In this document: positions 51,801 to 59,244 of the stretch, piece by piece
Layout of the letters: each line of letters opens with the position of its first letter
Position numbering within the stretch: the first letter of the stretch is position 1
Assembly (NCBI RefSeq): GCF_027587205.1
Contig: NZ_JAPDOD010000002.1
Span: 310,001 to 374,000 of the forward strand
Source of the DNA: Solirubrobacter ginsenosidimutans
Lineage (GTDB): Bacteria > Actinomycetota > Thermoleophilia > Solirubrobacterales > Solirubrobacteraceae
Length of the DNA stretch: 64,000 bases
Direction of reading: 5' to 3'
Notes under the pieces: model-generated
Told to the model about the DNA's origin: nothing
The model's database searches: none
What the model saw: only the letters and a program-made list of their open reading frames with translations
Program-made: the position numbers and the translations under genes

Positions 51801-53849
51801 CCGAAGTTCAACCGGATCGAGCTGCGCTCGGAGCAGGCCGGCGCGATCCTGAACCCGCAGCCGCAGGTGACCGCCGGGTTCCCGGCCGTCGTCACCGACG
51901 TGTGGCTGCGCCTGACCAAGACCGGCACGACCTATAAGGGCGAGTACTCGCTCGACGGCTCGACCTGGACGGCGCTGTCGGACACGGTCACCAACACGCA
52001 GACCAACGCGCCGTTCGGCCTCTTCACGCTCGGCGTGCAGATCGCCGATCGCGTCGTCGGCTTCGAGTACTTCAAGGTCGACGGCTCGACGGGCTGCCCG
52101 CCCACCGAGCCGGAGAACAGCGCGCCGGTGATCTCCGCGATCTCGGCGACGCCGTCGACCGGGTTCGCTCCGCTGCCCGTGAAGTTCGACACCACGGCGT
52201 CCGACGAGGACGGCGACGACCTGACGTACAGCTGGGACTTCGGTGACGGCAGCGCCGCTTCCACCGCCGAGGATCCCTCGCACACCTACACCACACCCGG
52301 CACCTACAACGCGAAGTTGACGGTGACCGACGGCGAGGACCCGGTGTCCCGTACGGTGGTCGTCAACGTGTTCGGGCCCGACCAGGGCGGCGACCGGTTC
52401 CGCGTGCTCGTCTTCTCCAAGACGACGGGCTTCCGCCATGACTCGATCCCGGCGGGCATCACCGCGATCAAGAAGCTCGGGACGGACAACCACTTCGGTG
52501 TCGACGCGTCCGAGGATTCGGCCGCGGTCTTCACCGATGCCTTCCTGGCCCACTACGACGCCGTGGTCTTCCTCTCGACCACGGGCGACCCGCTCGACGA
52601 CACCCAGCAGGCGGCGTTCGAGCGCTACATCCGCGGTGGCGGCGGCTACGTGGGCATCCACGCCGCGGCTGACACCGAGTACACGTGGACCTGGTACGGC
52701 AAGCTCGTGGGCGCGTACTTCCGCAACCATCCGGCCGGCACGCCGACCGCGACGGTCCACATCGAGGACACCGATCACCACTCCACGACGGGTCTGCCGA
52801 ACCCCTGGCAGCGCGTGGACGAGTGGTACAACTACCAGGCGCCTGACGGGGCCGTGGTGGGCGGCGGCGGCACCGACTTCTCGCCGCGTGCCGCGGGTGT
52901 CCACGTGCTCGCGACGGTCGACGAGTCGACCTACGACGAGGACGACGGCAACACCACGGATGACGACCATCCGATCTCGTGGTGCCATCGCTACGACGGC
53001 GGTCGCTCGTGGTACACGGGCATGGGTCACACCCAGGCCTCCTTCGCCGAGGCGCCGTACCTGAAGCACCTGCTCGGCGGCCTCGAGGTCGCGGCGGGCG
53101 CGGTCGACGACGCCGACTGCGGCGACGTCGGTGGCAACCACGCGCCGACCGTGACGGCGCAGCGCAACCCGTCCGGTGACGTCTCGCCGGGCGACCCGGT
53201 GGCGTTCACCGCGCAGGGCACCGACGCCGACGGCGACACGCTCACCTACGAGTGGGACTTCGGCGACGGCGGCAAGGCGACCACCAAGGACGCCATGCAC
53301 ACCTACAACGCGGTCGGCGTGTTCTACGCCAAGGTGACGGTCTCCGACGGCAAGGGCGGCAAGGACAGCGTCCTGCTGCAGGTCAACGTCCAGCCGGTGG
53401 GTGACAACACCGAGGAGGTCGGGGTCGGTGGCCTCGTGCCGGGCGTCCTGGCGCTCGACATCACCGGCTCGGCGAACTTCGGGACGTTCATGCCGGGCGT
53501 CACGAAGGACTACACGACGAGCCTGGCCGCCACCGTGACCACGTCCGCGACCGCGGCCGAGTTGACGGTGCGCGATGCCACCTCGAACCACACCGGTCAC
53601 CTGGTCAACGGCGCGTCGTTCCTGCCGCAGCCGGTGCAGGTCAACGCGACCGACGCGGCCACTCCGACGTCGGCGTTCAAGCCGGTGAGCGAGTCGGGCG
53701 CGCGGGTGAGCCTGCTGGCGTTCCCGGCGCCGGTGAGCGCGCACCCGCTCACGATCGGCTTCAAGCAGTCGATCGCCGCCACTGACTCGCTGCAGGTCGG
53801 CGGGTACGGCAAGACCCTGGTGTTCACGCTGTCGGCCACGACGCCGTAA
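45852..53849 (+). CDS. Giant secreted cupredoxin / ThuA / PQQ dehydrogenase / lectin-repeat protein
   Basis: 2665 residues. Order: signal peptide (1-27); cupredoxin (about 28-117, copper ligands in ATHTVTS and FVCSVHNGM); ThuA 1 (123-361); glucose/sorbosone dehydrogenase (373-813, TECCHSSGSLAF with catalytic-type His, MGFRNPFRITVDP); PKD (815-901); linker; CBM6-like (1022-1153); PKD (1158-1246); four concanavalin-like repeats of about 200 residues (1251-2080); PKD (2089-2180); ThuA 2 (2181-2425); PKD (2429-2516); C-terminal domain (2527-2665). GGAGGAG precedes the ATG. By family, PQQ oxidation of sugars could pass electrons to the fused copper domain; ThuA is linked to keto-sugar metabolism. 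Extracellular; no LPXTG. Confidence 0.93.
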   Translation: MRTLRSTLLALAVALVAGALGTGTAFADTVVVDAVDTPLPAFMPANTSIHTGDTVRFEFDSATATHTVTSTSPNWTINEAVGAGGAPISRTFSTPGTYTFVCSVHNGMSGSITVADAPATLSKVLVFSKTAGFRHDSIPQGIAAIQALGTANGFTVDATEDGAQFTDANLAQYDVVVFLSTTGDVLTDPQQTAFEHYIQAGGGYVGIHAATDTEYTWPWYGQLLGGYFRNHPAGTPTATVKVEDANEPSTTGLPASWSRVDEWYNFQPPTNPVVNGGGNDYSPRDSGVHVLMTVDESTYAEDDGNTTDDDHPVSWCTDFDGGRAWYTAMGHTQASFAEPDFRAHILGGLKTAARTVTADCGAPRQAPPAASDFEVRAIDDDTKSPMELAVARDGRVFYVERITGEVKVIKPDGTVLTAGVIPVSSVQENGLLGIALDPNFDVNHNVFVAYTPLPDSSTETRIARYTLNGDLLDTASQKVIFQMQNQRTECCHSSGSLAFGKDGSLYLSTGDNTNPFASDGFDPIDERSGRAFWDAQRTSANTNSYSGKILRIMPLPNPTAPGVGTGYTIPTGNLFNEADDTTNKTLPEIFAMGFRNPFRITVDPISGKVLMGDYGPDASATNPNRGPQGSVEYNVVTPGFYGWPYCIRDNVPYNDYDFATSVSGPKFNCAAPVNNSPNNTGLTNLPPAKPAVAWMGYTETDPRNPGLGTGGAPTGGPRYHFDASLNSDTKFPAFYDRQWFIGEWNNGWIKTATLNTDESAVTNVAMTPWQDTFARVHEMEFGPDGSLYVIDWGSGFNGNNADSGIFKIDYIKGARRPIAHAAVDKDNGPVPLAVQFSSAGSVDPEGTSLTYAWDFDGNGTTDSTAPNPTHTYSTAGTFNVKLTVTDQAGMVGTDTLTVTAGNTRPTVKIDFPEDGQFADFGDTIAYKITVTDPEDGTIDCTKVSLNIQLGHDEHAHPLSTKTGCEGTFQTASDSGHDPNMNIFTSIVATYTDKGAGAAGALTGQDDVVLHTRRKRAEHNNGTGRIPGSTATGDPGTQEEATQDAGGGNNVGFIENGDYIYFNRMNFENLTRVDFRVASGGAGGKVELRMDSPTGATFASADVVPTGGWQNWVTVSAPITNPPQGTHVLYIVFTHPTDQGGLMNLNWFQVHGKGAAVSAPPDVTATATPATGQAPLNVAFDATATDPEGEALTYLWDFGVTGTNTDTSTLQDPSYTYVNAGTYTAKVTVTDAQGIKASTTVDVRVTGAPNQCDQNAKSDEFNGTGLDLNRWTVRRSLNNISVTNGELVLPIDNGSIYQGGTSAGNIITQPTPAGVWTVTAKVRVAELNQNYQQAGLRVYSDDDNWASVHMISAGGTRTFEFIYENAGSPRNTAADNVGALPETAPLSYYVRIHSDGTNLTASYSFDGDTYLPVGQPAPLSTFSNPQIGPVALSDLAANKPNSYFDWVRFDPDTPAGGGNTVLEEFNGTDVATPPWDVVRRDQAMTVGAGALHIPAAPGDIYGDKNDAKNLVLRAAPTGAWTATTKVAFEGTDQWHQAGMILYTDDGNFVKFGRIATETGGTGVEKFEFIAETNGTPRNDAADSTPSIPAAFPKDYYLRMVSDGTNVTGAYSTDGTTWTPVGRAAAIPAGAKIGMFAFSNAAATSPVADFDWFRIEGPGGGGGTPSGPSRDDDFSGTSLDKSRWNAIVRDNPASYNVSGGNFNLTTELGDIYTGDTNPPPNNFILQSADHAGADWVIETKLSSTITDGYAQGGLIAYVDGDNYVKFDAISDVGNTRINRLELRSEVGGAIQNPTPADPAVAAGTTNIWLRLKKAGTTYSGEYSFDGTTWTAVATTTPNPMQSPKFGLFSFGPQAPGVGDVTSFDYFTLDGQDPPSGCNCNGPGDEFDGTALDASKWNAILRPDNTKAKLEDGKLKITTVLGDIYTNGDPSATRNFILQQPTKADYVLETKVDVTQLNGGYAQGGILVRTDDDNYVKFDAISDVDNPKFNRIELRSEQAGAILNPQPQVTAGFPAVVTDVWLRLTKTGTTYKGEYSLDGSTWTALSDTVTNTQTNAPFGLFTLGVQIADRVVGFEYFKVDGSTGCPPTEPENSAPVISAISATPSTGFAPLPVKFDTTASDEDGDDLTYSWDFGDGSAASTAEDPSHTYTTPGTYNAKLTVTDGEDPVSRTVVVNVFGPDQGGDRFRVLVFSKTTGFRHDSIPAGITAIKKLGTDNHFGVDASEDSAAVFTDAFLAHYDAVVFLSTTGDPLDDTQQAAFERYIRGGGGYVGIHAAADTEYTWTWYGKLVGAYFRNHPAGTPTATVHIEDTDHHSTTGLPNPWQRVDEWYNYQAPDGAVVGGGGTDFSPRAAGVHVLATVDESTYDEDDGNTTDDDHPISWCHRYDGGRSWYTGMGHTQASFAEAPYLKHLLGGLEVAAGAVDDADCGDVGGNHAPTVTAQRNPSGDVSPGDPVAFTAQGTDADGDTLTYEWDFGDGGKATTKDAMHTYNAVGVFYAKVTVSDGKGGKDSVLLQVNVQPVGDNTEEVGVGGLVPGVLALDITGSANFGTFMPGVTKDYTTSLAATVTTSATAAELTVRDATSNHTGHLVNGASFLPQPVQVNATDAATPTSAFKPVSESGARVSLLAFPAPVSAHPLTIGFKQSIAATDSLQVGGYGKTLVFTLSATTP

Positions 53850-53863
53850 GCGCTGGAGGACTC

Positions 53864-53889
53864 GCCCGGCCGCTGAACGGCGGCCGGGC
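53864..53889 (+). terminator. Terminator hairpin after the giant gene
   Basis: GCCCGGCCGC, loop TGAACG, GCGGCCGGGC: a perfect ten-base GC stem 15 bases after the stop codon and 18 bases before the next gene. It probably separates the two transcription units. Confidence 0.65.
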
Positions 53890-53906
53890 GGGGTAGGTTC
53901 TTCGCC

Positions 53907-55070
53907 ATGCGAGTGGCGATTGCCGGTGGAGGATTGGGCGGTCTCGCGGCCGCCCTTTTCCTGTTGCGCGCCGGCGTCCGCGACGTCCAGGTCTTCGAAC
54001 AGCAGCCGCAGCTCGGCGAGATCGGCGCCGGCATCCAGGTCGGCCCGAATGCCGTGCGATTGCTGCAGCGGCTCAGCTTGGGTGCGGCTTTGACGGATGT
54101 CGCGGTGCCGTTCGAGGTGGCGTGGGAGTTCCGGCGCTGGCAGGACGGGCGGGTGCTGTTCTCGGAGTCGTTCGGGGCGGCGGGCGCGGAGCGCTTCGGA
54201 GCGCCCTACCTGGCGCTGCACCGGGTGGATCTGCTGTCCGTGCTCGCCTCCGCGGTGCCCGCGGGCGTCGTCGCGCTCGGTCGCCACGTCGAAGGCGTCG
54301 ACGGCGATCGCTTCGTGTTCGCCGACGGCTCTTCGTCGGACCCCTACGACGCGCTGATCGGCGCCGACGGCATCCACTCCGTCGTGCGCTCCGCGATCGC
54401 CGGGCCGGGGGAGCCGGTGTTCACGGGGCTGGCGGCGTATCGCGCTCTGGTGCCGGTCGAGCAGGCGCCGGAGTTCGCGCGCCGGCCCGTCTGTTCGATC
54501 TGGCTCGGGCCCTCGAAGCACTTCGTCCACTACCCGGTGTCCGGCGGCTCACAGGTGAACCTGGTGACCGCGAACCCGGCGGGCGACTGGCGCGAGGAAT
54601 CCTGGATCGCCGAGGGCTCGGTGCCGGATTTCCTCGCCGAGTTCTCCGGGTGGGACGCGGCGGTCCTGCAACTGATCGGCGCGGCCCGCGAGACCCGCCG
54701 CTACGCGTTCTACGCGCGCGAGCCGATCCCGCGCTGGGTGTCCGGTCGCGTGGCGCTGCTCGGCGACGCGGCGCACCCGATGCTCCCCTTCTTCGCCCAG
54801 GGGGCGGGGCAGGCGATCGAGGATGGAGCGGTGCTGGCCGGGTGTCTGCGGGGCGTGTCGGCGAGCGAGGTGGTGGGCGCCTTGAAGCGCTACGAGGCGT
54901 TGCGGATCGAGCGCGCGACGCGGGTGCAGCGGATGTCCGGCGAGCGGCGCGAGCACCACCACATGCCCGACGGCCCCGAGCAGGTCGCGCGCGACGCGGC
55001 GTTGGGTTCGCAAGACCCGCTCAGCCACAACGAGTGGCTGTATGGGCACGATGTTGAAGCAGACTTGTAA
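53907..55070 (+). CDS. FAD-dependent aromatic-ring monooxygenase-like protein
   Basis: 387 residues. Group A flavoprotein hydroxylase: N-terminal GxGxxG site VAIAGGGLGGLAAALFLLRA, GAGIQVGPNAVRLLQRL, the DG motif ALIGADGIHSVVR and the second FAD motif GDAAHPMLPFFAQGAGQAIE. It resembles salicylate and 3-hydroxybenzoate hydroxylases, which use NAD(P)H and O2. Cytoplasmic. No aromatic-degradation partner genes adjoin, so the substrate is open. It is separated from the giant gene by a terminator hairpin. Confidence 0.9.
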   Translation: MRVAIAGGGLGGLAAALFLLRAGVRDVQVFEQQPQLGEIGAGIQVGPNAVRLLQRLSLGAALTDVAVPFEVAWEFRRWQDGRVLFSESFGAAGAERFGAPYLALHRVDLLSVLASAVPAGVVALGRHVEGVDGDRFVFADGSSSDPYDALIGADGIHSVVRSAIAGPGEPVFTGLAAYRALVPVEQAPEFARRPVCSIWLGPSKHFVHYPVSGGSQVNLVTANPAGDWREESWIAEGSVPDFLAEFSGWDAAVLQLIGAARETRRYAFYAREPIPRWVSGRVALLGDAAHPMLPFFAQGAGQAIEDGAVLAGCLRGVSASEVVGALKRYEALRIERATRVQRMSGERREHHHMPDGPEQVARDAALGSQDPLSHNEWLYGHDVEADL

Positions 55071-55116
55071 CACCCACGTGTAGATCCGTCACAGGCGATC
55101 GGGCGACGATGCGGGG

Positions 55117-56040
55117 GTGCCTTACAAAGCGCCCCACATAGGGGGCAAAACGTCGAAAACCCCCACACGCGCGGCGCTGATCGCCGAGCTCGCCGCGCGG
55201 CAGCACGGGGTCGTGCGGGTCGAGCAACTGCGCGGTCTCGGGATCGATCATCGCGCGATCTCGCGCTGGGTTCGGGACGGACGACTGCACCGCGTTTACC
55301 GCGGCGTCTACGCCGTCGGGCACGTCGGTCTCTCGCGCGAGGGACAGTGGCTCGCCGCCGTGTTCGCCTGCGGTGAGGGTGCGGGGCTGTGCGCGGAATG
55401 CGCGTCGGATCTCTGGGAGGTTTCGCGCAGACCGGCCTCCCTCATCGATGTCGTTGTCCCTCGTCAGCGCCGAACCCACCCCGGGACGCGGCTGTTGATC
55501 TCGCGCACCCTCGAACCAAGCGACATCGTCATCTACCGCGGCATTCCAGTGACCCATGTCGCACGCATGCTCGTCGACCTCACCGCGACCAAGACTCCGC
55601 ACCAGCTCGCGAACGTCATCTACGAGGCGGCGTATCGGAAGCGCTTCGATCGACGGGCGACCCGCGCGGCAATAGCGCGTGCCCGCGGCCGCCACGGCGT
55701 CGCGGTGCTCGAACGGGCGTTGGAGCTCAACGCCGCCGGCAGCGCGGGTACGAAGAGCGATCTCGAAGACGCGTTCCTTGCTCTGCTGGGCTCCGTCGGC
55801 TTCGCGGAACCGCTCGTGAACACCCACGTCGAGGGCGAGGAAGCCGATTGCTGCTGGCCCGACCGGCGGCTGATCGCCGAAGTCGACGGTCCGGGTCACC
55901 TGCGTCCGCGGGCGAAACGCAACGACGCCCGTAAGGAGGCGATCTGGCGGGCTGCGGGCTACGAGGTGCTGCGGTTCACGGACAACGTGATCGAGCGGCA
56001 GCCCGATCACGTCGTCCATGTCCTCAGTGCGTCGTTCTAA
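55117..56040 (+). CDS. AbiEi-type antitoxin domain fused to DUF559 nuclease-like domain
   Basis: 307 residues from GTG. Residues about 16-80 match the N-terminal AbiEi_4 winged helix (RQHGVVRVEQLRGLGIDHRA, LHRVYRGVYAVGHVGLSREG). The C-terminal 110 residues match DUF559, a Vsr/PD-(D/E)xK-like fold: GTKSDLEDAFLALL, CCWPDRRLIAEVDGPGH and AAGYEVLRFTDNVI. Family knowledge: common, often multicopy, in actinobacteria; function unproven. No separate AbiEii toxin gene adjoins. Convergent with the next gene, overlapping it by four bases. Confidence 0.85.
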   Translation: MPYKAPHIGGKTSKTPTRAALIAELAARQHGVVRVEQLRGLGIDHRAISRWVRDGRLHRVYRGVYAVGHVGLSREGQWLAAVFACGEGAGLCAECASDLWEVSRRPASLIDVVVPRQRRTHPGTRLLISRTLEPSDIVIYRGIPVTHVARMLVDLTATKTPHQLANVIYEAAYRKRFDRRATRAAIARARGRHGVAVLERALELNAAGSAGTKSDLEDAFLALLGSVGFAEPLVNTHVEGEEADCCWPDRRLIAEVDGPGHLRPRAKRNDARKEAIWRAAGYEVLRFTDNVIERQPDHVVHVLSASF

Positions 56041-58013
56041 GGTGCGGTCGTCGTCAGGGTGAAGGTGAGCGTCTTGCCGTAGGTGCCGGAGCGCAGGACG
56101 TCGGTCGCCGCGATCGCCTGGCGGAAGCCGAGCGTCACGGGATCGCCGTTGACCGGGCCGGCGTAGGTGAGCAGGTTGGTCGGTGCGCCCGCGGTTTCCG
56201 ACAGCGGCGCGTACGCCTGGGTCAGGTTGGATGCGTTGATCGCCCGCACGTTCAGGACCGACGGGAGCGAGAACGCGCCGTTGACCAGGTGGCCGGTGAC
56301 GGTGGCGCTCGCGTCGGTGACCGACAGGGCGGCGTTGCCGGCGGTCGAGGTCACGGTCGCGGCGACGGCGGTCTCGTAGCTCTTGGCCACGGTCGGGGCG
56401 AAGGTGCCGAAGCTGCCCGGTTGCGTGGGCAAGCTCAGCGCGAGCATCGTCGGCACGTCGCCGCCGACGGTGGTCAGGGCGTCGCCGGTGCTCTTGGCGG
56501 CGAGCAGGATCCGCTCGACGCCGTCGTCGGAGTTCGACGTGAACTGCAGGCGCGCGACCGACGTGTAGTTGGTGCGGGTCGGTTTGAAGACGACGTTGAC
56601 AGTGCACGTGCCCGACGGGACGGCGGGCTTGGCCTCGTTGACGTCGGCGGTGGCCGGGTCGTCGGCGACGGCCGGCTGGCGCGGCGCGAGCGGACCGACG
56701 TTGCCGGGGCCGAAGCAGTTCTGGGAGACGATCGCGAAGTCGGCGGCCGTGGTGGTGCCGCCGTCGAGGGCGTCGGCTGCGACGGTGATGTTCGTGATCG
56801 TCAGCGGCGCGTCACCGTCGTTGGTGACGACCACCGGGACCGCGTTCGCGGCGGAGGCGATCGTTCCGGCCGGCTGCGACGGGATCACCGGCGGGTACGC
56901 GTAAAGCGTCGGCGCCGGGTCCGCGCGCATCGCCTTCAGCGCGTTGTCCGTGTTGGTGAACGGGTTGAAGTTCGTCGGCCCGCCGATGGCGACCGGGTCG
57001 CGCTCCATGTAGTAGTACTTCGAGCGGTTCTTCGCGGCCGCGAGCATCGGTGCGAAGTCGATGCCGCCCTTGCCGATCTCGCGCTGGTCCGCGTCGCCGC
57101 AGGCCAGGCGGATGCTGGCGAGGTCGACGTCCTTGAAGTGGTAGCTGACGATCCGGTTGGTGAACTTGTTGATCATCGCGGTCACGTATGCCATGCCGGC
57201 GGCCGCGTTGGGCGGCGTGCCGAAGGCTGAGCCGCAGACGGCCCAGCCGATGTCGATCTGCGCCACGACCCAGCGCGGGTCGGTGCGGTCCATGATCAGC
57301 TCCCACGAGCTCTTGCAGTTCGGATCCGACGACGTGGTCGGGCAGCTGGCACCGGCCTCGGTGTAGCGCCGGCTGAATTCGTCGTTGTGGTTGTGGAAGT
57401 AGGCCGGGCCGAGGCCGGCCTCGACCGAGCGCTTGCCCAGGCGGTTGAGCTGCTGGGCCGTGGCCAGCAGCCGGTCCCACGTGTTGTAGCCGTTGGTGTT
57501 GTTCGGCAGCCCGGACTCGCCGAGGTGGGTCTGGCCGACGATCCGCGACGCCGCGATCTGGTTGTCCCAGTTGCTCTCCGGGAGGAAGTTGCCGTGGCGG
57601 CCGGGGAAGCGGATGCCGTACTTGTCACCGAGCGCGCGCAGCGCCTGCAGGCCGGCGAGGTTGCCGGTGCTCCCGGCGGTCGCCGTCGGGAACGGGTTCC
57701 CGGGATAGCTGTAGAGCTCGACGTTGCGGATGTCCTTCGTCTGCAGCCAGGACAGCACCCGCTCGAGGCGGGTGGCGTTGGTCGTCGGAGCGGGCGGGGC
57801 GACGCAGTTCGGCGTGGGCGTCGCGGGCGGCGCCGGGCACGTGATCTCGCCTGCCCCGTTCGTCAGATAGCCGTTGAAGTCGTAGAGCTGGATGCCCGTC
57901 GCACCCCAGGGCGTCCCCGGTCCCACGCTCGCGGGTCGCTGCGCGTGCGCCGCCGGCGCACAGGCCAACAGCGCTCCCACAGCCGCAACCGACACCTTCC
58001 GAAGTCCGGCCAT
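56037..58013 (-). CDS. Secreted TIM-barrel sugar isomerase/epimerase-like protein with Ig and conserved C-terminal domains
   Basis: 658 residues, with GAGGAGAGGG before the ATG. Signal peptide (1-24, ALLACAPAAHA), xylose-isomerase-like TIM barrel (about 35-345: GPAYFHNHNDEFSRRY, VAQIDIGWAVCGSA, IVSYHFKDVDLASI, KYYYMERDPVAIGG, giving the usual His/Asp/Glu metal ligands), an Ig-like choice-of-anchor domain (about 360-510) and a C-terminal domain (about 520-658) clearly homologous to the end of the giant protein. Family knowledge: related barrels isomerise sugars or act on 3-keto-sugars. Export is unusual for this fold. A 22-base palindrome lies 52 bases upstream. Confidence 0.9.
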   Translation of the reverse strand: MAGLRKVSVAAVGALLACAPAAHAQRPASVGPGTPWGATGIQLYDFNGYLTNGAGEITCPAPPATPTPNCVAPPAPTTNATRLERVLSWLQTKDIRNVELYSYPGNPFPTATAGSTGNLAGLQALRALGDKYGIRFPGRHGNFLPESNWDNQIAASRIVGQTHLGESGLPNNTNGYNTWDRLLATAQQLNRLGKRSVEAGLGPAYFHNHNDEFSRRYTEAGASCPTTSSDPNCKSSWELIMDRTDPRWVVAQIDIGWAVCGSAFGTPPNAAAGMAYVTAMINKFTNRIVSYHFKDVDLASIRLACGDADQREIGKGGIDFAPMLAAAKNRSKYYYMERDPVAIGGPTNFNPFTNTDNALKAMRADPAPTLYAYPPVIPSQPAGTIASAANAVPVVVTNDGDAPLTITNITVAADALDGGTTTAADFAIVSQNCFGPGNVGPLAPRQPAVADDPATADVNEAKPAVPSGTCTVNVVFKPTRTNYTSVARLQFTSNSDDGVERILLAAKSTGDALTTVGGDVPTMLALSLPTQPGSFGTFAPTVAKSYETAVAATVTSTAGNAALSVTDASATVTGHLVNGAFSLPSVLNVRAINASNLTQAYAPLSETAGAPTNLLTYAGPVNGDPVTLGFRQAIAATDVLRSGTYGKTLTFTLTTTAP

Positions 58014-58064
58014 GACCCTCTCCTCGCGTCCGCCCTACTTTTAGACCCGCAGACACCGGAAGGT

Positions 58065-58086
58065 CTACCACTATGCACCGTAGTAG
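58065..58086. promoter_or_regulatory. 22-base spaced palindrome before the secreted isomerase gene
   Basis: Half-site CTACnACnnTG meets its exact mirror CAnnGTnGTAG; 16 of 22 positions pair symmetrically. Length and centre (TGCA) suit a LacI- or GntR-type dimer. It lies in the 105-base gap between the isomerase-like gene and the lipase gene. Confidence 0.6.
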
Positions 58087-58118
58087 TGCAAGTTTTGTTG
58101 GCGACTAAGGCAGAAACT

Positions 58119-59234
58119 TCACCCAAGCCACATACGGAGCTGTTCGGCGACCGCCGGGTGATTGAGCAGCGCGAGGTGGTGCGTCCCGCCGAGCGTCAGC
58201 CCGTCGTCGAACGTCAGCCGGCTGCGGCCGGAGGCGCTGCCGGAGAGGACCAGCAGGTCGCCCACGAGCCGGCCGACGGGGTGGGCTTCGCTGCGCGTGA
58301 CCGTGGCCGCGACGAAGCAGTGTGTGGCGCCGTCCAGGAGCGGCACTTCCGACAAGGCTTTGGCTCTAAGCGCGTCGGGGTCCTGGCCGCGCCAGTCCTC
58401 GTCCACGAGCGAGCCGCGCCGCAGGTCGCGGATGCCGGCGCTGCGGCGGCGCAGGAAGCGCGAGAACGGGCGCGTCTCCGGCGCGAGGTGCAGCGCGGCG
58501 CTCATCGCGTGGACGGCCTGCTCCAGTGGTGCGCCCAGGTGCGGCGTGCCGAGCGAGATCACGTGACGGACGTGCGCGGTCCACGCCCCGCCGCGGTGGC
58601 ATGCGCTGCGCGCGATGAGGCCGCCCATCGAGTGCCCGATGATGGTGATCCGCTCGACCTCCACCGGCCACTCGGCAACCAGGTCGTCGAGGAGCGCGGC
58701 GAGGGCGGCGCCGTTGTCGGAGATGTGGCGGCCGGTGTTGAAGCGGATGAAGACCGGGGTCGCGTCAGCGAGGAGGTCGCCGTAGTTGGGCGAGCCCCAG
58801 GCGTACTCGGTCTCGCCCAGCCCGTGCAGGAAGACGACGAGATGGGGCGTCACGGTCGCGCCGATGCGCCGGGCCTGCATCGGGATCGCGAGCGGGCTGC
58901 CCTCCGCCGCGAGCCGGTCGCCGTAGAGGCCGTTGAGCGCGGCGAGCGCCATGGCGCCGCGCGGCGTGTCGCTCAAAGGCGTCTCGCCCACGCGGGTGCG
59001 CGCGGCCGCGCCCGCGGCGTGCGCGCCGAGCCAGAGGCCGCCGCGCACGCTCTCGTAGACGCCGCGCGTGACGGCCCGGTGCATCACCCGCACGGGCGCC
59101 GCCGACGGCCCGAGTGCGCCGAAGACCCGGTCCGCGATCGCGCCGTGGATGTCACCGATCCCGCGCGGGAGCTCGGACAGCTCCTGCGCGGCGAGCCGGC
59201 TCAGCGCTCGCGCTTCGACCTGGGCCTGCGTCAT
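58119..59234 (-). CDS. Alpha/beta-hydrolase, lipase/PGAP1-like
   Basis: 371 residues. After an N-terminal helical part (about 1-125) comes the hydrolase core: HLVVFLHGLGETEYAWGSPN, nucleophile elbow ITIIGHSMGGLIARSACHRG, VISLGTPHLGAPLEQAVHAM and a late His in LGGTHHLALLNHP; the acid is probably Asp in TFDDGLTLGG. It resembles esterases/lipases annotated near PGAP1. No signal peptide seen, so cytoplasmic or peripheral. Ten bases after the thioesterase gene end, probably same operon. Confidence 0.88.
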   Translation of the reverse strand: MTQAQVEARALSRLAAQELSELPRGIGDIHGAIADRVFGALGPSAAPVRVMHRAVTRGVYESVRGGLWLGAHAAGAAARTRVGETPLSDTPRGAMALAALNGLYGDRLAAEGSPLAIPMQARRIGATVTPHLVVFLHGLGETEYAWGSPNYGDLLADATPVFIRFNTGRHISDNGAALAALLDDLVAEWPVEVERITIIGHSMGGLIARSACHRGGAWTAHVRHVISLGTPHLGAPLEQAVHAMSAALHLAPETRPFSRFLRRRSAGIRDLRRGSLVDEDWRGQDPDALRAKALSEVPLLDGATHCFVAATVTRSEAHPVGRLVGDLLVLSGSASGRSRLTFDDGLTLGGTHHLALLNHPAVAEQLRMWLG

Positions 59235-59244
59235 CTCGAATCGA

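Noticed and set aside
51485..52090. Concanavalin-like repeats of the giant gene as an inserted mobile element
   Set aside because: Four in-frame diverged domain copies with no terminal inverted repeats or transposase; domain duplication explains them.
45966..54530. 2854-codon open frame on the minus strand opposite the giant gene
   Set aside because: Its composition is Arg/Val/Gly/Asp-rich with no domain, and it is exactly antisense to a protein with many clear domains. Long antisense frames are expected from GC-rich third positions.
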